From the NCBI RefSeq assembly GCF_002099425.1, contig NW_018343955.1, forward strand, positions 8,641,001-8,705,000: 64,000 bases of DNA, read 5' to 3'. A program made the position numbers and the translations under genes. The notes below the pieces were generated by a model that worked only from the letters and a program-made list of their open reading frames with translations, had not been told where the DNA came from and did not search any database. The DNA comes from Phascolarctos cinereus. Lineage: Eukaryota > Chordata > Mammalia > Diprotodontia > Phascolarctidae. How positions within the stretch are numbered: the stretch's first letter is position 1; every line of letters starts with the position of its first letter. Positions 10,430 through 22,140 of this stretch are shown here, piece after piece.

Positions 10430-12185
10430 GAATCTCTAAAAATGGAAATTGTACTTAGAGTTAGTATAGACAATGAATAATAATAATGTTAATAACAGTA
10501 ACAGCAAAAGTAATAATATAGGATTGAACCATCATTTAGCACCACTTCTACATGTGGAAATTCATATACCAGTATGGAATTGGTCAGAGCAGGTAAATTA
10601 AAATACTAATTGATGAAAAGTCTACAGGAGTAATCTTGGGGAACCTTACCACATGTAAGAGAGATCAAGAAAGCAGCTTTTTGTTCCGACCCTATTTACC
10701 TGTACACTAGCAATGTTTAGAGGGGAGTAGATAGATATAATTCTTGCTTTGTCCTTCTCTCAGGGACTGGAATAAAGAGTAAACAACCTTGTGGCCCTTT
10801 TGCTCCCCTCAAGTCAGGAATTATTGTCTCTTAGATGAGGATAGGATGGGTGAGATTCCAGGGATGCTTCCCTGTAACCACATTTTAACAGCCCATGTGG
10901 ACAGACATATTTTAACTGGAGACCACATTCCTTATACTAGTATGGGCTTTGTCGTTTTTCTTTTTAATAAATAAGGAAATAAAATGACACATCTGAAATG
11001 ATAACTGATGATTCAAAAAGGGACTGACACAGGCCAAGAAAACAGGAAAGGAGGAAGGAAAAATAATGTTTTCTATAAAATGTTTTGTGGATGGATTATA
11101 CATAGAGACTAAAATGATCAATGCCAGCACCTTAGGCACTCTTTCTTCAAGGTCTATGCACATTCTGGGCACCATTTCAAGTTCATTGTAAATGAAGGAT
11201 TGCCTCATTATATGTCTTTAAGAGGAGTTCCATCCTTTTTACTCTTTCTTGGAATACACTGGTCAGCTCTGGAACCATTTAGGGGCCTCATTAAGAATCA
11301 AAGGATTGAAGAAATAATAGTAAAAACATTTAGCCTCTAGTACAGTTTCCCTTAATGGGCAAATCCAGGTGCCTGTACTGGGCAACACTGACATGAATGC
11401 TGCTGGTGTCTATTATTCTTATTAATGGTGGGGATAACTGTGGATAACATGCTATCACCTTAGCGTTCTCTCTCTCTCTCCCCCCCTCCCCATCCAGATA
11501 ATTCTATTAAAAAAAAGTGGTTGGGTAAGGAAACAGTTTTGGAATTCAGTAAGCAAAGAATATATTCAATACTACCACATAACAATGTTCTTTCAGGACT
11601 ACTTTAAAGAATAATCATGAACTAGGATCCCCACATTGTATCTTTAATAGGGGCACACCAGACTGACTTTGGTAGAGAAATTCTGCCTGGCTTCAGTGCC
11701 AATATAACGAAGAAGAGGATCAGTGGTTCATTGGAAGAAAGTTCAGGATGTCAGTACTCCCATGGGAATTGTGCCTGGATTCAGTAATTGGATCAGGAGG
11801 CATGAACTTAGAATGGATATGGAAGTAAGCAAATGGGCAGCCCCATAGAGAAGGGAGGCCCCAAGTGTTCTTAGGCAACACTGAGTGGAAAGTCAAACTG
11901 GAGTAGTCTGATCTGGGATATGGTCTGTTGAGAAGAATGTTAGCACTAGTCTATATTAAGTATGTTTAGCTCTGGAGATTGCAGAGTAAGGAAAATGGAG
12001 AAATTGACTCCATATGGAGGGAATTGGAAGCCCAGAACCAAGACATATCCAGACCCCAAAACCTCCAGCAGATGTCCATGCAGGCTTTGGAAAACATGCT
12101 GAGAGAACATGAGAGAATATCTGACTCTTTCTTCACTTTATTAATATGCATGTGTCTAGTTTCCCTGCTCCCAGGCAAGTTTTCC
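10430..12185. other. Unique-looking sequence with one possible coding-like stretch
   Basis: No mobile element is recognised. The plus-strand frame from about 11970 to 12140 reads SKENGEIDSIWRELEAQNQD and on through SRPQNLQQMSMQALENML and REHERISDS. It is hydrophilic and helix-like, unlike the noise frames nearby. Upstream there is a stop at 11967 and a weak AG at 11981; no clear splice donor follows. I treat it as an unproven exon or pseudogene scrap. Confidence 0.3.
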
Positions 12186-12186
12186 C

Positions 12187-12189
<3 letters not shown>

Positions 12190-12239
<50 letters not shown>
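12190..12239 (+). repeat. (GT)n microsatellite
   Basis: About 25 uninterrupted GT units; long cysteine/valine-rich and threonine/histidine-rich frames across it are artefacts of the repeat. Confidence 0.98.
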
Positions 12240-12242
<3 letters not shown>

Positions 12243-12244
12243 GC

Positions 12245-13330
12245 ACATGTGTGTTGGGGATGGAGAGGGACAGGATACCACATAGGAAAGTCTAACAGAC
12301 TGACTTCTTTGTGTAGAAGGTCAGAGAACGACTTTACTGCTGAATTCTCTCTTGATATTTACATTGTATTTCATCTTAAGTAGATACTTTGCAACTGGAA
12401 TGGTGACTCCCATTTGTGAATTGGAAGTGTTTTACTGGTGGGGGCCTCTGTTGTGATTTGTATGGCTGCTTACCCAAAGCCGCTCAATGAACTTAGGAAA
12501 GAGAGGAAGAGGTCCAAGAGCCAGAAGTGTCAGGGAGACATGAGATTTTTGCTACATTTTGTGGAGGCTCATGTGGGATTGTTATGGCTTTGTTAAGGCA
12601 GATTATGGAGTATTGGGTCAAGCCAAGTCTTCTTGCTCTATCATTGCAGAAATCCATTAAGGATATTTTTTAGAGGGAGAAGGACTCTAAACTACTTTGC
12701 TATTTCAAGATATAAATTGCTTAAAATAGTAGAAGCAAACTATATTACTAAAGCTGCTTATACTAGTGGCATCGAGAATTTTGAAGATTTATTTTTTTTC
12801 TCAAATTTTAGGTTGCAATTTGACAGTTTTCCGTTGTAAACACAGTAAGCTGATTAAAGTAATATTTCACTGTTGTGAACTGAATGTCATTGAACTTTTT
12901 GTTTGGTGTTAAAATTTGCCATATGCATAGAAGTGACATTGCTGAATTGTCATTGGACACTGCGTATCTGTGTGCTGGGAGGAATAATTACTGCTGTTAT
13001 ATGGTAGGATTTGTTGCTCATTGAAAACTACTGATTTTAGAGGTCCCTAAGGGCTGGGATGATATTTAAAAAATAAAACAAAACAAACAACCCTTAATAT
13101 CATGCTGTGGACACTTTGGAGAATGAGGAAGGCAGGTGAAGTGGTAACACTAACATATATACTATCCAAATCTGTGTGACATTCCATCCCCAGGATATAA
13201 TTCACTGATGAGAGGGTTACTTGGAAACCAGTTATGAAACCCTTATTGCTTAACAGGAACTGTTGAACAAATTAAAAACCTTTGTGGTAAGAGAAGAATG
13301 GATTGAGGATGAAGTAAAAATTTTGCTGAA
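12245..13330. other. Unique-looking sequence, no gene recognised
   Basis: About 1.1 kb with no family match that I can support. A short frame at 12633-12839 lacks any recognisable motif. Confidence 0.4.
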
Positions 13331-13524
13331 CGGGGCAGTTAGGTCTTGCAGTGGGTACAGTACCATCCCTGGAGTCAGTAGAACCAGAGTTCAAATTCTG
13401 CCTCAGACACTCAACTGTGTTTGCCACAGTTTCCTCATCTATAAAATGAGGTGGAGTATCTTTGCAAAGAAAACCTCAATGGGATCATGAAGAGTTGGAC
13501 ACGACTGAAACAACTGAACAACAT
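13331..13524 (+). mobile_element. Mar1-like CORE-SINE, internally shortened
   Basis: Head GGGGCAGTTAGG, then AGAGTTCAAATTCTGCCTC, CACAGTTTCCTCATCTATAA, TATCTTTGCAAAGAAAACC and the 3' end GAGTTGGACACGACTGAAAC, ACTGAACAACA. The middle core is shorter than in the copies at 33918 and 40286. Confidence 0.85.
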
Positions 13525-13689
13525 TATAGGCAGAGAGTTGAGGCTCAGTATTTGAATACCCTGACAATCCATGCCTCCCATGTAGTAGTTTACAGAAAGT
13601 AGTGGGTCCTACTGACTGAGAGCATTGCTGAGACTCCCAAACCTCTATCATAGTAGATACTATTAATTCACATTGTCCTAAAGGGAGGG

Positions 13690-13965
13690 GATATGGGAAT
13701 AAGCACTTATTAAATTCCTACTATGTATCATGCGCCGTGCTAGGTGTTTTACAAATCTTATCTCATTTGACCCTCACAATAACTCATGGAAGTAAGTGTT
13801 TTTGTGAACCCTATTTTACAGTTGGAGAAACTTAGGCAGACAGAAGTTAAATGGCTTGTCTAGGGTCACACAGCAAGGAAGCATTTGAGTTTAATTTTGA
13901 ACTTTGGTTTTCTTGAATCGAGGCCCAGCATTCTGTCCACTATACCATTTAACTACTAAAGGATT
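13690..13965 (-). repeat. MIR-type CORE-SINE
   Basis: The plus strand reads CTTATTAAATTCCTACTATG, TTTACAAATCTTATCTCATT, CCTATTTTACAGTTGGAGAA, CTAGGGTCACACAGCAAGG and TTCTGTCCACTATACCATTT. This is the reverse complement of the marsupial MIR-like unit also seen at 26225 and 35830. Confidence 0.75.
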
Positions 13966-14169
13966 TCTTTCTTCTTAGGGCTAGCACTCACTTCCTTTTC
14001 AGTTAAAGTCACTACAGAATTGGCACTTGTCGTTTAACTTCTAGAAGACCAAAGACATTCAGTAGTCTTTCTTCATTCTCTTCTAAAATCTTGCAAAAAA
14101 AAATGTTATCATTCAAATATAGAAACATCTCCAAGTAGTTCATGTCATCAACCATTGAAAAGAACCATT

Positions 14170-14339
14170 AAAAAGTAGCTTCAGATGCTTGGCCCCAAGA
14201 TGCCAGATTAAAATGTAATTGGGAAATGTTGAATAAAATAAACGAAAATACAATACAACATAGATAAGGTTAATTTGTGGTTTTCAAAGTCAATATGCAA
14301 CCCAAAGGGATCTGTTTCTATTTGAGTTTGGCAGCACTG
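14170..14339 (-). mobile_element. hAT-type MITE, same family as 28633 and 34307
   Basis: The plus strand reads AACATAGATAAGGTTAATTT, GTGGTTTTCAAAGTCAATAT and TTTGAGTTTGGCAGCACTG. Reversed, this is the start CAGTG..GTCAAACTCAAATA seen in the other two copies. The far terminus is poorly conserved. Confidence 0.6.
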
Positions 14340-14734
14340 ATTTAGAATCTTCCTTTCTAAATGATCCCTTGCTGACTTAACCCAATATGGTCAATTTTAT
14401 TCATGTGTTCCCAAAATGTTAGATGCTGTTTTGTTCATTTTCACTGTTTGTTTTTAGGTTCATCAAGGCCCAAAGAAAAATTAAATCCACCTTCTGGGAG
14501 GCTTAACACCTGGGACCTGTTCCTGCCATTGGGATCTATAGCCCTGGAGGTAGCCATTGCAAAGCAGATCTTGGTTGGCAAAGCAGGAATTGAGTGTATC
14601 CAAAGGTGGGATAGAAAACAGATTGGAGGGAGCTCAACATAACTCTCCAACAACAACTATGAAACAAACCAACAAATAAAAAAACCCACCTTCAAAGTAT
14701 ACCTGACTTGTAGTATATTAACATATCAACATGT
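14340..14734. other. No recognised feature
   Basis: Short frames on both strands at 14403-14656 overlap each other and show no domain. I see nothing else that I can support. Confidence 0.35.
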
Positions 14735-14918
14735 AGGTATCTATGTATTTTGTTTGTACCTAATTGTTTGCACATTATTTCCTTCATTGGACAGTGAGCT
14801 CCTTGAGAGCAGGGACTGGGCTTTTTTTTTTTCATTGTGGCCTTTTGTTGCTTGCCTGAGCTTAGCGGTGCATAGCATAGAGTAGGGAATTTATAAATGC
14901 TAGTTGATTGACTGACTT
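14735..14918 (+). mobile_element. L2 LINE 3' end
   Basis: TGTTTGTACCTAATTGTTTG, GACAGTGAGCTCCTTGAGAG and ATAAATGCTAGTTGATTGA, the standard L2 3' terminus. It lies immediately upstream of another L2 in the same orientation. Confidence 0.8.
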
Positions 14919-14929
14919 CTTCCTGCCCA

Positions 14930-15930
14930 CAAACGGTGAGTGTCCCCCAACGCTTTGTTCTGGGCTCTCTTTCCTTTTCCTTCTATGCTACTTCAGCTGA
15001 TGATCTCATTAGCTCTATGCAAATGATTCCCAGATCAGTACTCCAGTTGAAGTCTCTCTATAGTCTTCCATTACCAACTGCTTTTTTGGACATTGTGAAT
15101 GTGTCTTATAGGCATCTCAAACTCAATGTGTCCAAAACAAACTTATTATAATTTCTTCCACACCCTCCTTTCTTCCAAAATTCCCAATTATTGTTGAGGG
15201 AACTACCATCCTTCCAGTCACCTAGCTCGGCAAGCCTCCCACTTTCATTCTTGACTCCTCACTAGCACTCTCCCCATGTACCAAATCAGCTGCCAAATGT
15301 TGCCATTTGTACTTTCTAAACAACTTTTGCATACAATTTCTCTTTACATAGCCACCACCCTAGACCAGGCCCTCACATCCTCTCACCTGGACTATATCAC
15401 CAGCCTTCTATTTGTTCTCCCTGCCTCAAATCTTTCCCCATTTCAATCCTCTACACAGCTGCTTAAGTAAATTTCCTAAAACTCATGTATGACCATGTCG
15501 GCTCTTTACTTGATAAATTCCAGTGGCTCTCTATTACCTTCAGGATCAATTATAAACTCCTGTGTCTGGCATTTAAAGCCCATTGCAACCTGGCCCTTTT
15601 CTACCTTTCCAATATTTTTATACCTTTTCTCCACCACTAGTCTCTGTCTTTGCACTGGCTGTCCCTCGTAACTGGCATATTCGCCCACCCCACCTCTGCC
15701 TCTTCATTTCTCTAGTTTCTTCAAATCTCTGCTCAAATTTTACTTTCCTCAGGAGGCCTTTCTGACTCTCTCACTTCTGAAATGAATTCTCATCTAATCT
15801 GAATATATCTTACATATACCTAAATATTTACATGGGTTGACCCCACCTTGAGCTTCTTGAGGGCAGAGACTTCTTTTCTTTTTTTTATATCCTCAGTGCT
15901 TAGCACAAAGTAGGCACTTATGATACTATG
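14930..15930 (+). mobile_element. L2 LINE, C-terminal RT region to 3' end
   Basis: The start encodes a decayed RT block (SVPQRFVLGSLSFSFYA, then SADDLISS in place of YADDTQLY). Next come the L2 C-terminal text CATCTCAAACTCAATGTGTC, CTGGACTATATCACCAGCC, TTCTCTGTCTTTG-like blocks, and the 3' end GAGCTTCTTGAGGGCAGAG with TTAGCACAAAGTAGGCACTT. Several stops break the frame. L2 belongs to the CR1-related LINE clade and is ancient. Confidence 0.85.
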
Positions 15931-15955
15931 TCTCCAACTTAGAATATGTGATTCT

Positions 15956-16307
15956 TAACTTTGATAGACTTAGACAATACCAAAAGATTCATGATGGAAA
16001 ATGCTATCCACATCCAGAGAAAGAACTGTGGAGTCTGAAGGCAGATCAAAGCATACTATTTTCTCTTTTTTTTCTTCTCAATGGTTTTTGCCTTTTGTTC
16101 TGATTCTTCTTCACAAGATGACTAATATGGAAATATATTTAATATGATTGTACGTGTATAGCCTATATCACATGGCTTTCTATCTTGGAGAGAGAGAGGG
16201 GAAGGGAGGGAGAAAAAATTTGGAACTCAAAATCTTATAAAAGTAAATGTTGAAAACTATCTTTAAATGTAATTGGAAAAATAAAATACAATTAAGTGGG
16301 AGGGGGA
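15956..16307 (+). mobile_element. 5'-truncated L1, 3' end only, with target-site duplication
   Basis: CAAAAGATTCATGATGGAAA, ATCCACATCCAGAGAAAGAA, CATGGCTTTCTATCTTGG, then TTTGGAACTCAAAATCTTAT, AATGTTGAAAACTATCTTTA and TAATTGGAAAAATAAAATAC, the marsupial L1 3' UTR and tail. Flanks are AGAATATGTGATTCT (15941-15955) and AGAATATATGATTCT (16308-16322), 14 of 15 matching. It landed at the end of the L2 copy. Confidence 0.93.
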
Positions 16308-16324
16308 AGAATATATGATTCTGT

Positions 16325-17130
16325 GAGAATAATGACTCAACATAAGCTAAGAACAGCCCCTTTAGTTTACTGGAATGAGCATTTTGCAAAGGGCATCGTT
16401 CCAGGGAGCTGATCCAAACACTCTCCTGGGACACTGTTCAGAGTTCTGTGGAACAGTCAGCCCTGCATGATGTCTGCAACCGCTTGCAAGAATTGCCTCA
16501 CTTCCATTCTAAATTTCGCCTCATACTGAGCTCTACTCTCAAGGACGACTTTGAAACAGCCCCTGGCCTCACAGGCTCCTCAGGCGGGAGGGATAGCCAC
16601 TCTGGACAAGAGCCATGCCTGGATTCTTGCCTGACTTGGACTTCTGTGCCTCATGTAGAATGAGAAATCACCAGCAGATGAGAAAGGGGTAGAAGTGGCC
16701 CCTGTGTAGGAGAGCAAATGTGATAAGAGAATGTCTGCACGAGCATAATTGAAAGCAGTACCATGGCAACGAGCATTCATTCCAGTCCCCAGGTATTCTC
16801 ATGAACTTCAGTGTTTGTCAATTAGGAATGCTTTCTTCCTTGCCATGCCTGGAGTCGAGGCCTCTGTCTCTTCTGCTGTGGGGATACTAAAATGTTCCCA
16901 GCATCTGTGGCAGCTGGTCAGTTCCATTTTTTAAGGGTCTGGAGTTTCAGTATGCCTCACAAAGAGAAGGCAGCCTCCTCAGCCTTGTTGTGATTCCCCA
17001 GGAAACATCTGTGTCTGGTAGCAACACAGATGAAATGTGGGATGTTTGCTTAGACAAGTAGGCAGCGTGTTATTAGGAAAAGAGTGATGAGGTGGCAGTC
17101 AGAAGATAGGAGTTTTAGCCCTGCCACAGT
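16325..17130. other. Unique-looking sequence
   Basis: No element is recognised except a MIR-head-like scrap near 17080-17130 (AGAAGATAGGAGTTTTAG). Two short frames (16448-16663, 16749-16934) have no domain. Confidence 0.35.
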
Positions 17131-18274
17131 TATTAATCAATCAAATAATATTTATTAAGCATCCACTATGTGCCATGCACTATGCTTGGTGCTAGATACA
17201 TGAGTACCAAAAATAAAACAATCACCATCAAGAGTTGTCACTGGAATGAGAGAGACAACAAATACATACAAAAATAAATACAGCATAAATATTAAGTGAA
17301 TAAATACAAGCACGTGCAAGGTAGCAGTTAAATACAATGTAGTTTGGGAGGGCAGGAACTATCAATTGGGGCATCAAGAAAGGCTTGATGAAGAAGATGG
17401 TGATTGAGCAGCTTATTAAAGGAAATAGTGGAACTCTATGAGGCAGAGATAAAGACAGAGTGAAGTTCCTGGCATTACTATGGACAGTGCAAAGGACAGT
17501 GCAAAGAATCATGTATGTGGAGCAGAGAGAAGGTCAGCTGGCTGGATTACAGAGTGAAGAAGGTGGAATAATGTTCATTGAAGCCAGGAAAATAGATTAG
17601 TGACAGGCCACAAAAAGCTTTTTTTTCTTTAAAAAACTTTTTTTAAAAATACAACCTTGATTTCTCCCTGTATCCTTCTTCCTCTCTTTTCTTGCAAAAC
17701 TATAAAAGCTAAGCATTTTATATTTTATCCTGGAGGTACCAAGAAGCCACTGGAGCTGATTGGGTAGCAGAATTATGCAGTCAAATTTGTGGTTAAAGAA
17801 AATTACACTGGTAGAAATATGTAGGATGTACTGGACTGGGGAGAAATTTGAGGCAGGGAGCTGAATTATGAGTATTTTATAATAATTTAAATGACAGGTG
17901 TTGAGGACTTGACTGAGGAGTAGCTGTGTGAATGGAGAGATGGAGTCAGATACGTGAGAAGTTGTAAAGGTAGAAATGGCAAAATTTGGCAAGTGATTGG
18001 ATATTTGTGGTGATAGAGAGCAAGAATCTTAGGATGATGCTGAAAGTATGAACCTGGGAGAATGGAAGGATGGTGATGCCTTCTACAGAAATAGGGAAGT
18101 TTGGAAGAAAAGAGGGTTTTGGTGAGAGGGAAGACAATGAGTGCAGTTTTGAATATAACAAGTTTGAGATGTCTCTGGGATTTACAGTTTGAAATGTTTA
18201 ATGGGAAATTGGTGATATTGGACTGAAGCTCAGGGAAGAGAGACTGGGGCTGGACAATGTATGTAAAGAAGGAT

Positions 18275-19277
18275 TGGTATATATGTAAAAAGCCTATGAT
18301 GCTGCTCCCCAAATGGAGGAAGTTGGAAAGCCTGCTTCTGGGAGAATCGTGATGACATATAATGAAAGGACCTTACAGAGAGTGTGAACCATGTGCAGAC
18401 AGTCTGTAAGTGGTACTGAACTGCTAACCATATGGTTCAGGCCCTTTGATTGGCTACAGTTACACAACTGGAATGGTAGGTACCTTCAAAGGGCTTTGGT
18501 TGGCATTGGCCCTGATTCTGGGTGAATTTCTGCTCTTGGTTTGACTCAGTTAATAGTATCCAGTGAGAGCAATGATGTAAGGGGAGAAATCTAAGGCCTT
18601 CTCTCTCCAAGGTCTACATGTGGCCCTGTGAAAATGGGCCTTTGTCCTTTGCCTTAGTGTTTGTTCTTTTTTCATTTTAGATAGAATTGGAGGCTCTGAC
18701 CTTGGGGGTTTCAAAAGATCAGGATTTTGAGCTGTTCAGGTGGACATGCAGGCATCTGGAAGTCCAGGAGAGTCAGGAAGTCAAATCTATGTAGGGTTTA
18801 TAGGTAGTACAGCATGGAAGTCCCAAGGATTTCAGAATAATCTTCAAGACCCAGGCTAAGGTAGCTGGTTCTAAGACTCATTTAGCAGTCACGTAGCATT
18901 TGGACATGAACTTGGTGGAATAACGTTATATAGAAATTGTGCTTAGTCTGAGCCTACTCTCCCATAGACTGAGATAGGATAGGAAAGACTGTGCTGTAGA
19001 GGTGTTGGGGGGAAATATTTGTACTTTTTGTTTGTTTCTATGTTTACAAATATTTGTAAAAATTTATTTATAAAACTAAATGGTATCAAATGGTTAAGTG
19101 GAATTGGGGTGCTGGTCACTCTAGGTTAACAGCAGGGGAATACAACTGGTAGGGGGTTGGCTGATAATATTAGAGAAGTGATACCCCCAAATCCTCAAGG
19201 CTATTCCTAGAACCTAGAGAGAGATATAGCCAGGCTCACTCTAGGATAGTGAGCCTAGACTAGAGCATACTCACTAC
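18275..19277. other. About 1 kb of unidentified sequence inside the L2
   Basis: L2 sequence stops after GGGGCTGGACAATGTA and resumes at GTAGAGATATGGGAG. The block between matches no family that I can name. It has no reading frame of note, and contains TTGTTTGTTTCTATGTTTAC, ATTGGGGTGCTGGTCACTC and TACCCCCAAATCCTCAAGG, which look like the texture of a dispersed repeat. I could not prove a target-site duplication; ATGTA against ACGTA at the joints is suggestive only. Confidence 0.5.
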
Positions 19278-19804
19278 GTAGAGATATGGGAGTCATTTGC
19301 ATTGAGATCATACTGAAACTCATGGGAGCTGAAGAGGTTACTGAAAGAGATGTGTATAGAGGGAGAAGAGGATTTATGACCTAACCTTGGGGAATTCTTA
19401 CAGTTAGTGGGTATGATGTGGATGATGAGCCAGAAAAGGAGATTGAGGAGTGGTCAGTTAGGAGGAGGACCAAAAGAGAGTGGTGTCATGAAAGCCCAGA
19501 TAGGAGAAAGAATCTAGGAGGAAAGAATGGTCAGTGGTGCCAAATGCCCCAGATAAATTGGGAAGACTTAGGACTGAGAATAGGTCATTAGATTTAGCTA
19601 TTAAGAAATCACTAGTAACTTTGGATAAAGTAGTTTCAATTGAGTGATGAAGTCAGAAACCAGATTGCAAGGGTTTGAGTAGTGAGTGAGATGAGAGGCA
19701 GTTGAGACCAAGATTGTAGTTTACTTTTTCAAGGACTTTTGTTCAGAAAAAGAAGAAGGAAATAAGATGATGGACTGAAGGTATGATAGGATCTAGTGAA
19801 AAAA

Positions 19805-20175
19805 AATGAATAGATTTTTATTGATATCTTTTGTTCTTCCATTACTTGGATTTTCCACTGTGTCCCTTTTCATCCCTTCTCCAAGAGATATCTTTTATAA
19901 CAAGGGTCTTTTTAAATGAGAAAAAATAATCAAAACTGATCAATATATTTAAAAAGTATGATATTATATACAATGTTCCTTACCTGTGGACTACCTCTAC
20001 CCACCTCTGCAAAGGAATGGGGAGAAGTATTTTTTGATATGCCTTATTTGGTGCCATGCTTGTTCTTTATAACATTCTTTACAACATTCATCTTTGATTG
20101 TTTTGTGGTTATTGTTCTTTTCATTTACATTGTGTATATTATTTTCCTGGATCTACACCTTTACTTAGTGAATTT
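19805..20175 (-). mobile_element. Old L1 3' fragment inside L2
   Basis: The plus strand reads TTTTTATTGATATCTTTTGT, CTTTTATAACAAGGGTC, AAAAAGTATGATATTATAT, CACCTCTGCAAAGGAATGG and TATTTTCCTGGATCTACACC, the reversed 3' region of an older marsupial L1, closely parallel to 30240-30690. Confidence 0.65.
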
Positions 20176-20544
20176 TTTTTTAGGATTAGGAAGAATTGGA
20201 TATATTTGAATATGCACAGAACCAGTTTGAAGAATTGAGACAAATGGGATGGATTATTAAGGATGAATTCTTCTGGAGAAGACAGGAAAAATCAAGGGCA
20301 AATATAGATGGGGTTGGTCTTGGCAAGGAGAAGAGCCACCTCTTTGTCAAAGAGTGGGAAATGATATTAAAGGATTTTTAAGATAAAGAGAATGAGGGAA
20401 GAAAGAATGTGAATGACTTCAGTTTTCGCAGTAAAGTGAGAGAAAATACTGAGGGATTGAGGGTTGAAGATCTGGATGAAGGTGAAGAACAGATGTAAGA
20501 GAGATGAGGCATTTCAGGTGACATTGGCATGAAGGTGTGTCTTT

Positions 20545-21190
20545 TTGCAAAATGTTACCCATGGATCCAAAATTTCACCTACTTTTTAAAAAAAATGCTT
20601 CCCATTGTTCTGTGAGTCAAGTGCAAGATTCTTGCTTTGTTTCATAGCCCTTCCTATGTCCTAATTGGTTTTCTTTGTTTATCTTAGGCATCCTTGGTCA
20701 AAACTCCCTTCATTTGATTATATCACTCTTATCTCCAACTTTTCAATTTCCATTTGCTTACTTATCTCCTTATCCCAAAGTTGTTCTTCCATATTTAGAA
20801 AAGCTCCTGACGGCTCCCCGGCAAATCGTTCCTAGGTTGATCAGAGGAGAACAGATGGTTTTTCTTTGCTCTGCCTTAACAAAGGAAGGAAGGGAGGAAG
20901 CAAAGCATTTATGAAGTGCTTACTACGTGCCAGGCAACTCCCACAACTAATGCGTCCATTCCCCACATCACTCCTACACTTATTCGACTCCTCACCCCTA
21001 AAATCTACTTACCCTTGACCTAGACATGATATAAATCCTTCACTATTTTTTAATAAATTGACTTAATGGTTTTATTCTGTCCTGTGTTACACAACTGGAT
21101 AGGTTTGGCTATAACAATGTGTGCTCTTTTATCATATCATTTTATCAGGGCCTTATCATAAACTTCTATGGTGCAAGGGCTGTTTATTAA
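20545..21190. other. Mostly unrecognised, short L2-like scrap
   Basis: AAGCATTTATGAAGTGCTTA and CTACGTGCCAGGCA near 20905-20935 are a reversed L2 3' scrap. The rest shows nothing that I can support. Confidence 0.4.
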
Positions 21191-21192
21191 GG

Positions 21193-21237
<45 letters not shown>
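21193..21237 (+). repeat. (GT)n microsatellite
   Basis: About 22 GT units. Confidence 0.97.
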
Positions 21238-21238
<1 letters not shown>

Positions 21239-21394
21239 CATCAAATATAGTGCCTCATAATACTGGGTGGTTTTATACACAGGTTAAAAATAAACTTTAA
21301 AAAATCTACACTTACCCCCAAAAGTGTTACTATATATAAAGTAGAACAGGAAAAGGAAAAGGTAATTACATATGCAACTATGGAATCTATAGTT

Positions 21395-22140
21395 TTTTGA
21401 AGTATTTTGCTTCAAAAAAACCCAAACACAATAAATTCAACATGCTACTTTTAAAGCCATTCTGCTTGTCTGTATCTCCTCCTGAACTTTCTTCTGTTCT
21501 GTTTTATGCTTTTTTCCTTTTAAATACTTCAATGACCTCTTTTCTTACTTTTTTTTTCTTTTTTTGGGGGGGGGGAATACTATTACTGATCTCTTTTTTT
21601 TCCCTCCACCAACCAATCCTACCCTAATAAAAAAAAAGAAAAGAAAAACCAAATCCTTGTAACACATAAGCCTAGTCAAGCCAAAGAATTCCATACATTG
21701 GCCATGTCTGAAAATGTATCTCATTTTCAGTGTTGGTCCTGTCACCTCTCTGTTAGGAGGTGACTAGTTTGCTTCATCATCAGCTTTTAAGAATGTTGGT
21801 TTGGGGCAGTTAGCACAGTGGATAGAGCTCCGCCTTGGAGTCAAGAAGACCTGATTTCAAATCTGGCCTCAGACACTTGACACTTGCTAACTGTGTGACC
21901 CTGAGCAAGTCACTTAACCCTAATTGCCTCACCCCCCAAAAATGTTAGTTGGTCAAATGTGGTATTGATCAGAGTTCTTACATCTTTTAATATTGTTTTC
22001 TTTATAGTACTGTTCTTAGTATGTGAATTGTTTTCCTGATCCTGCTTACTTCATTCTGAATCAATTACTACAAGTATTTGCAGATTTCTCCGAAACCATC
22101 ATTTTTGTCATTATTACAGTGCAATGTTATATGCACACAC
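21395..22140 (-). mobile_element. L1 3' region, split by a SINE
   Basis: The plus strand reads CCTTGTAACACATAAGCCTA, GTCAAGCCAAAGAATTCC, CACCTCTCTGTTAGGAGGTG, GCTTCATCATCAGC, then after the SINE TTGATCAGAGTTCTTACATC, GATCCTGCTTACTTCATTC and ACAGTGCAATGTTAT. This is the reversed L1 3' UTR and the end of ORF2. A G run at 21566-21575 and poly(T) mark low-complexity parts. The left limit is uncertain. Confidence 0.75.
21802..21940 (+). mobile_element. Short tRNA-SINE (WSINE-like) inside the L1
   Basis: Head GGGGCAGTTAGCACAGTGG, core GTGTGACCCTGAGCAAGTCA, end TAATTGCCTCACC. Flanks AATGTTGGTT (21792-21801) and AATGTTAGTT (21941-21950) match at 9 of 10, and L1 sequence continues across the insertion. 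Confidence 0.92.

Larger units (their letters stand above)
17135..20540 (-). mobile_element. Long L2 LINE, broken by two blocks
   Basis: The plus strand begins with the reversed L2 3' end (TCAATCAAATAATATTTATT, CATCCACTATGTGCCATGC). It continues through text typical of reversed L2 ORF2: TTTTATCCTGGAGGTACC, GGATTGGA-like blocks, TATGAACCTGGGAGAATGGA, AACAAGTTTGAGATGTCTCT, then after a break GATATGGGAGTCATTTGC, GGAATTCTTACAGTTAG, GAGTGGTCAGTTAGGAGG, CCAAATGCCCCAGATAAATT and GAAACCAGATTGCAAGGG (RT region). Breaks are at about 18275-19277 and 19805-20175. The part after 20175 is weaker. L2 reverse transcriptase is encoded on the minus strand but is fully decayed. Confidence 0.82.

Noticed and set aside
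11966-12383. 134-codon plus frame through the GT repeat
   Set aside because: The cysteine/valine middle is the GT microsatellite, so the full frame is not a gene. Only the part before the repeat is kept, as a low-confidence possibility.
17228-18312. Minus-strand frames of 71-141 codons
   Set aside because: They read the sense strand of a decayed L2 (for example the stretch with LNISNCKSQRHLKLVIF), not a host gene.
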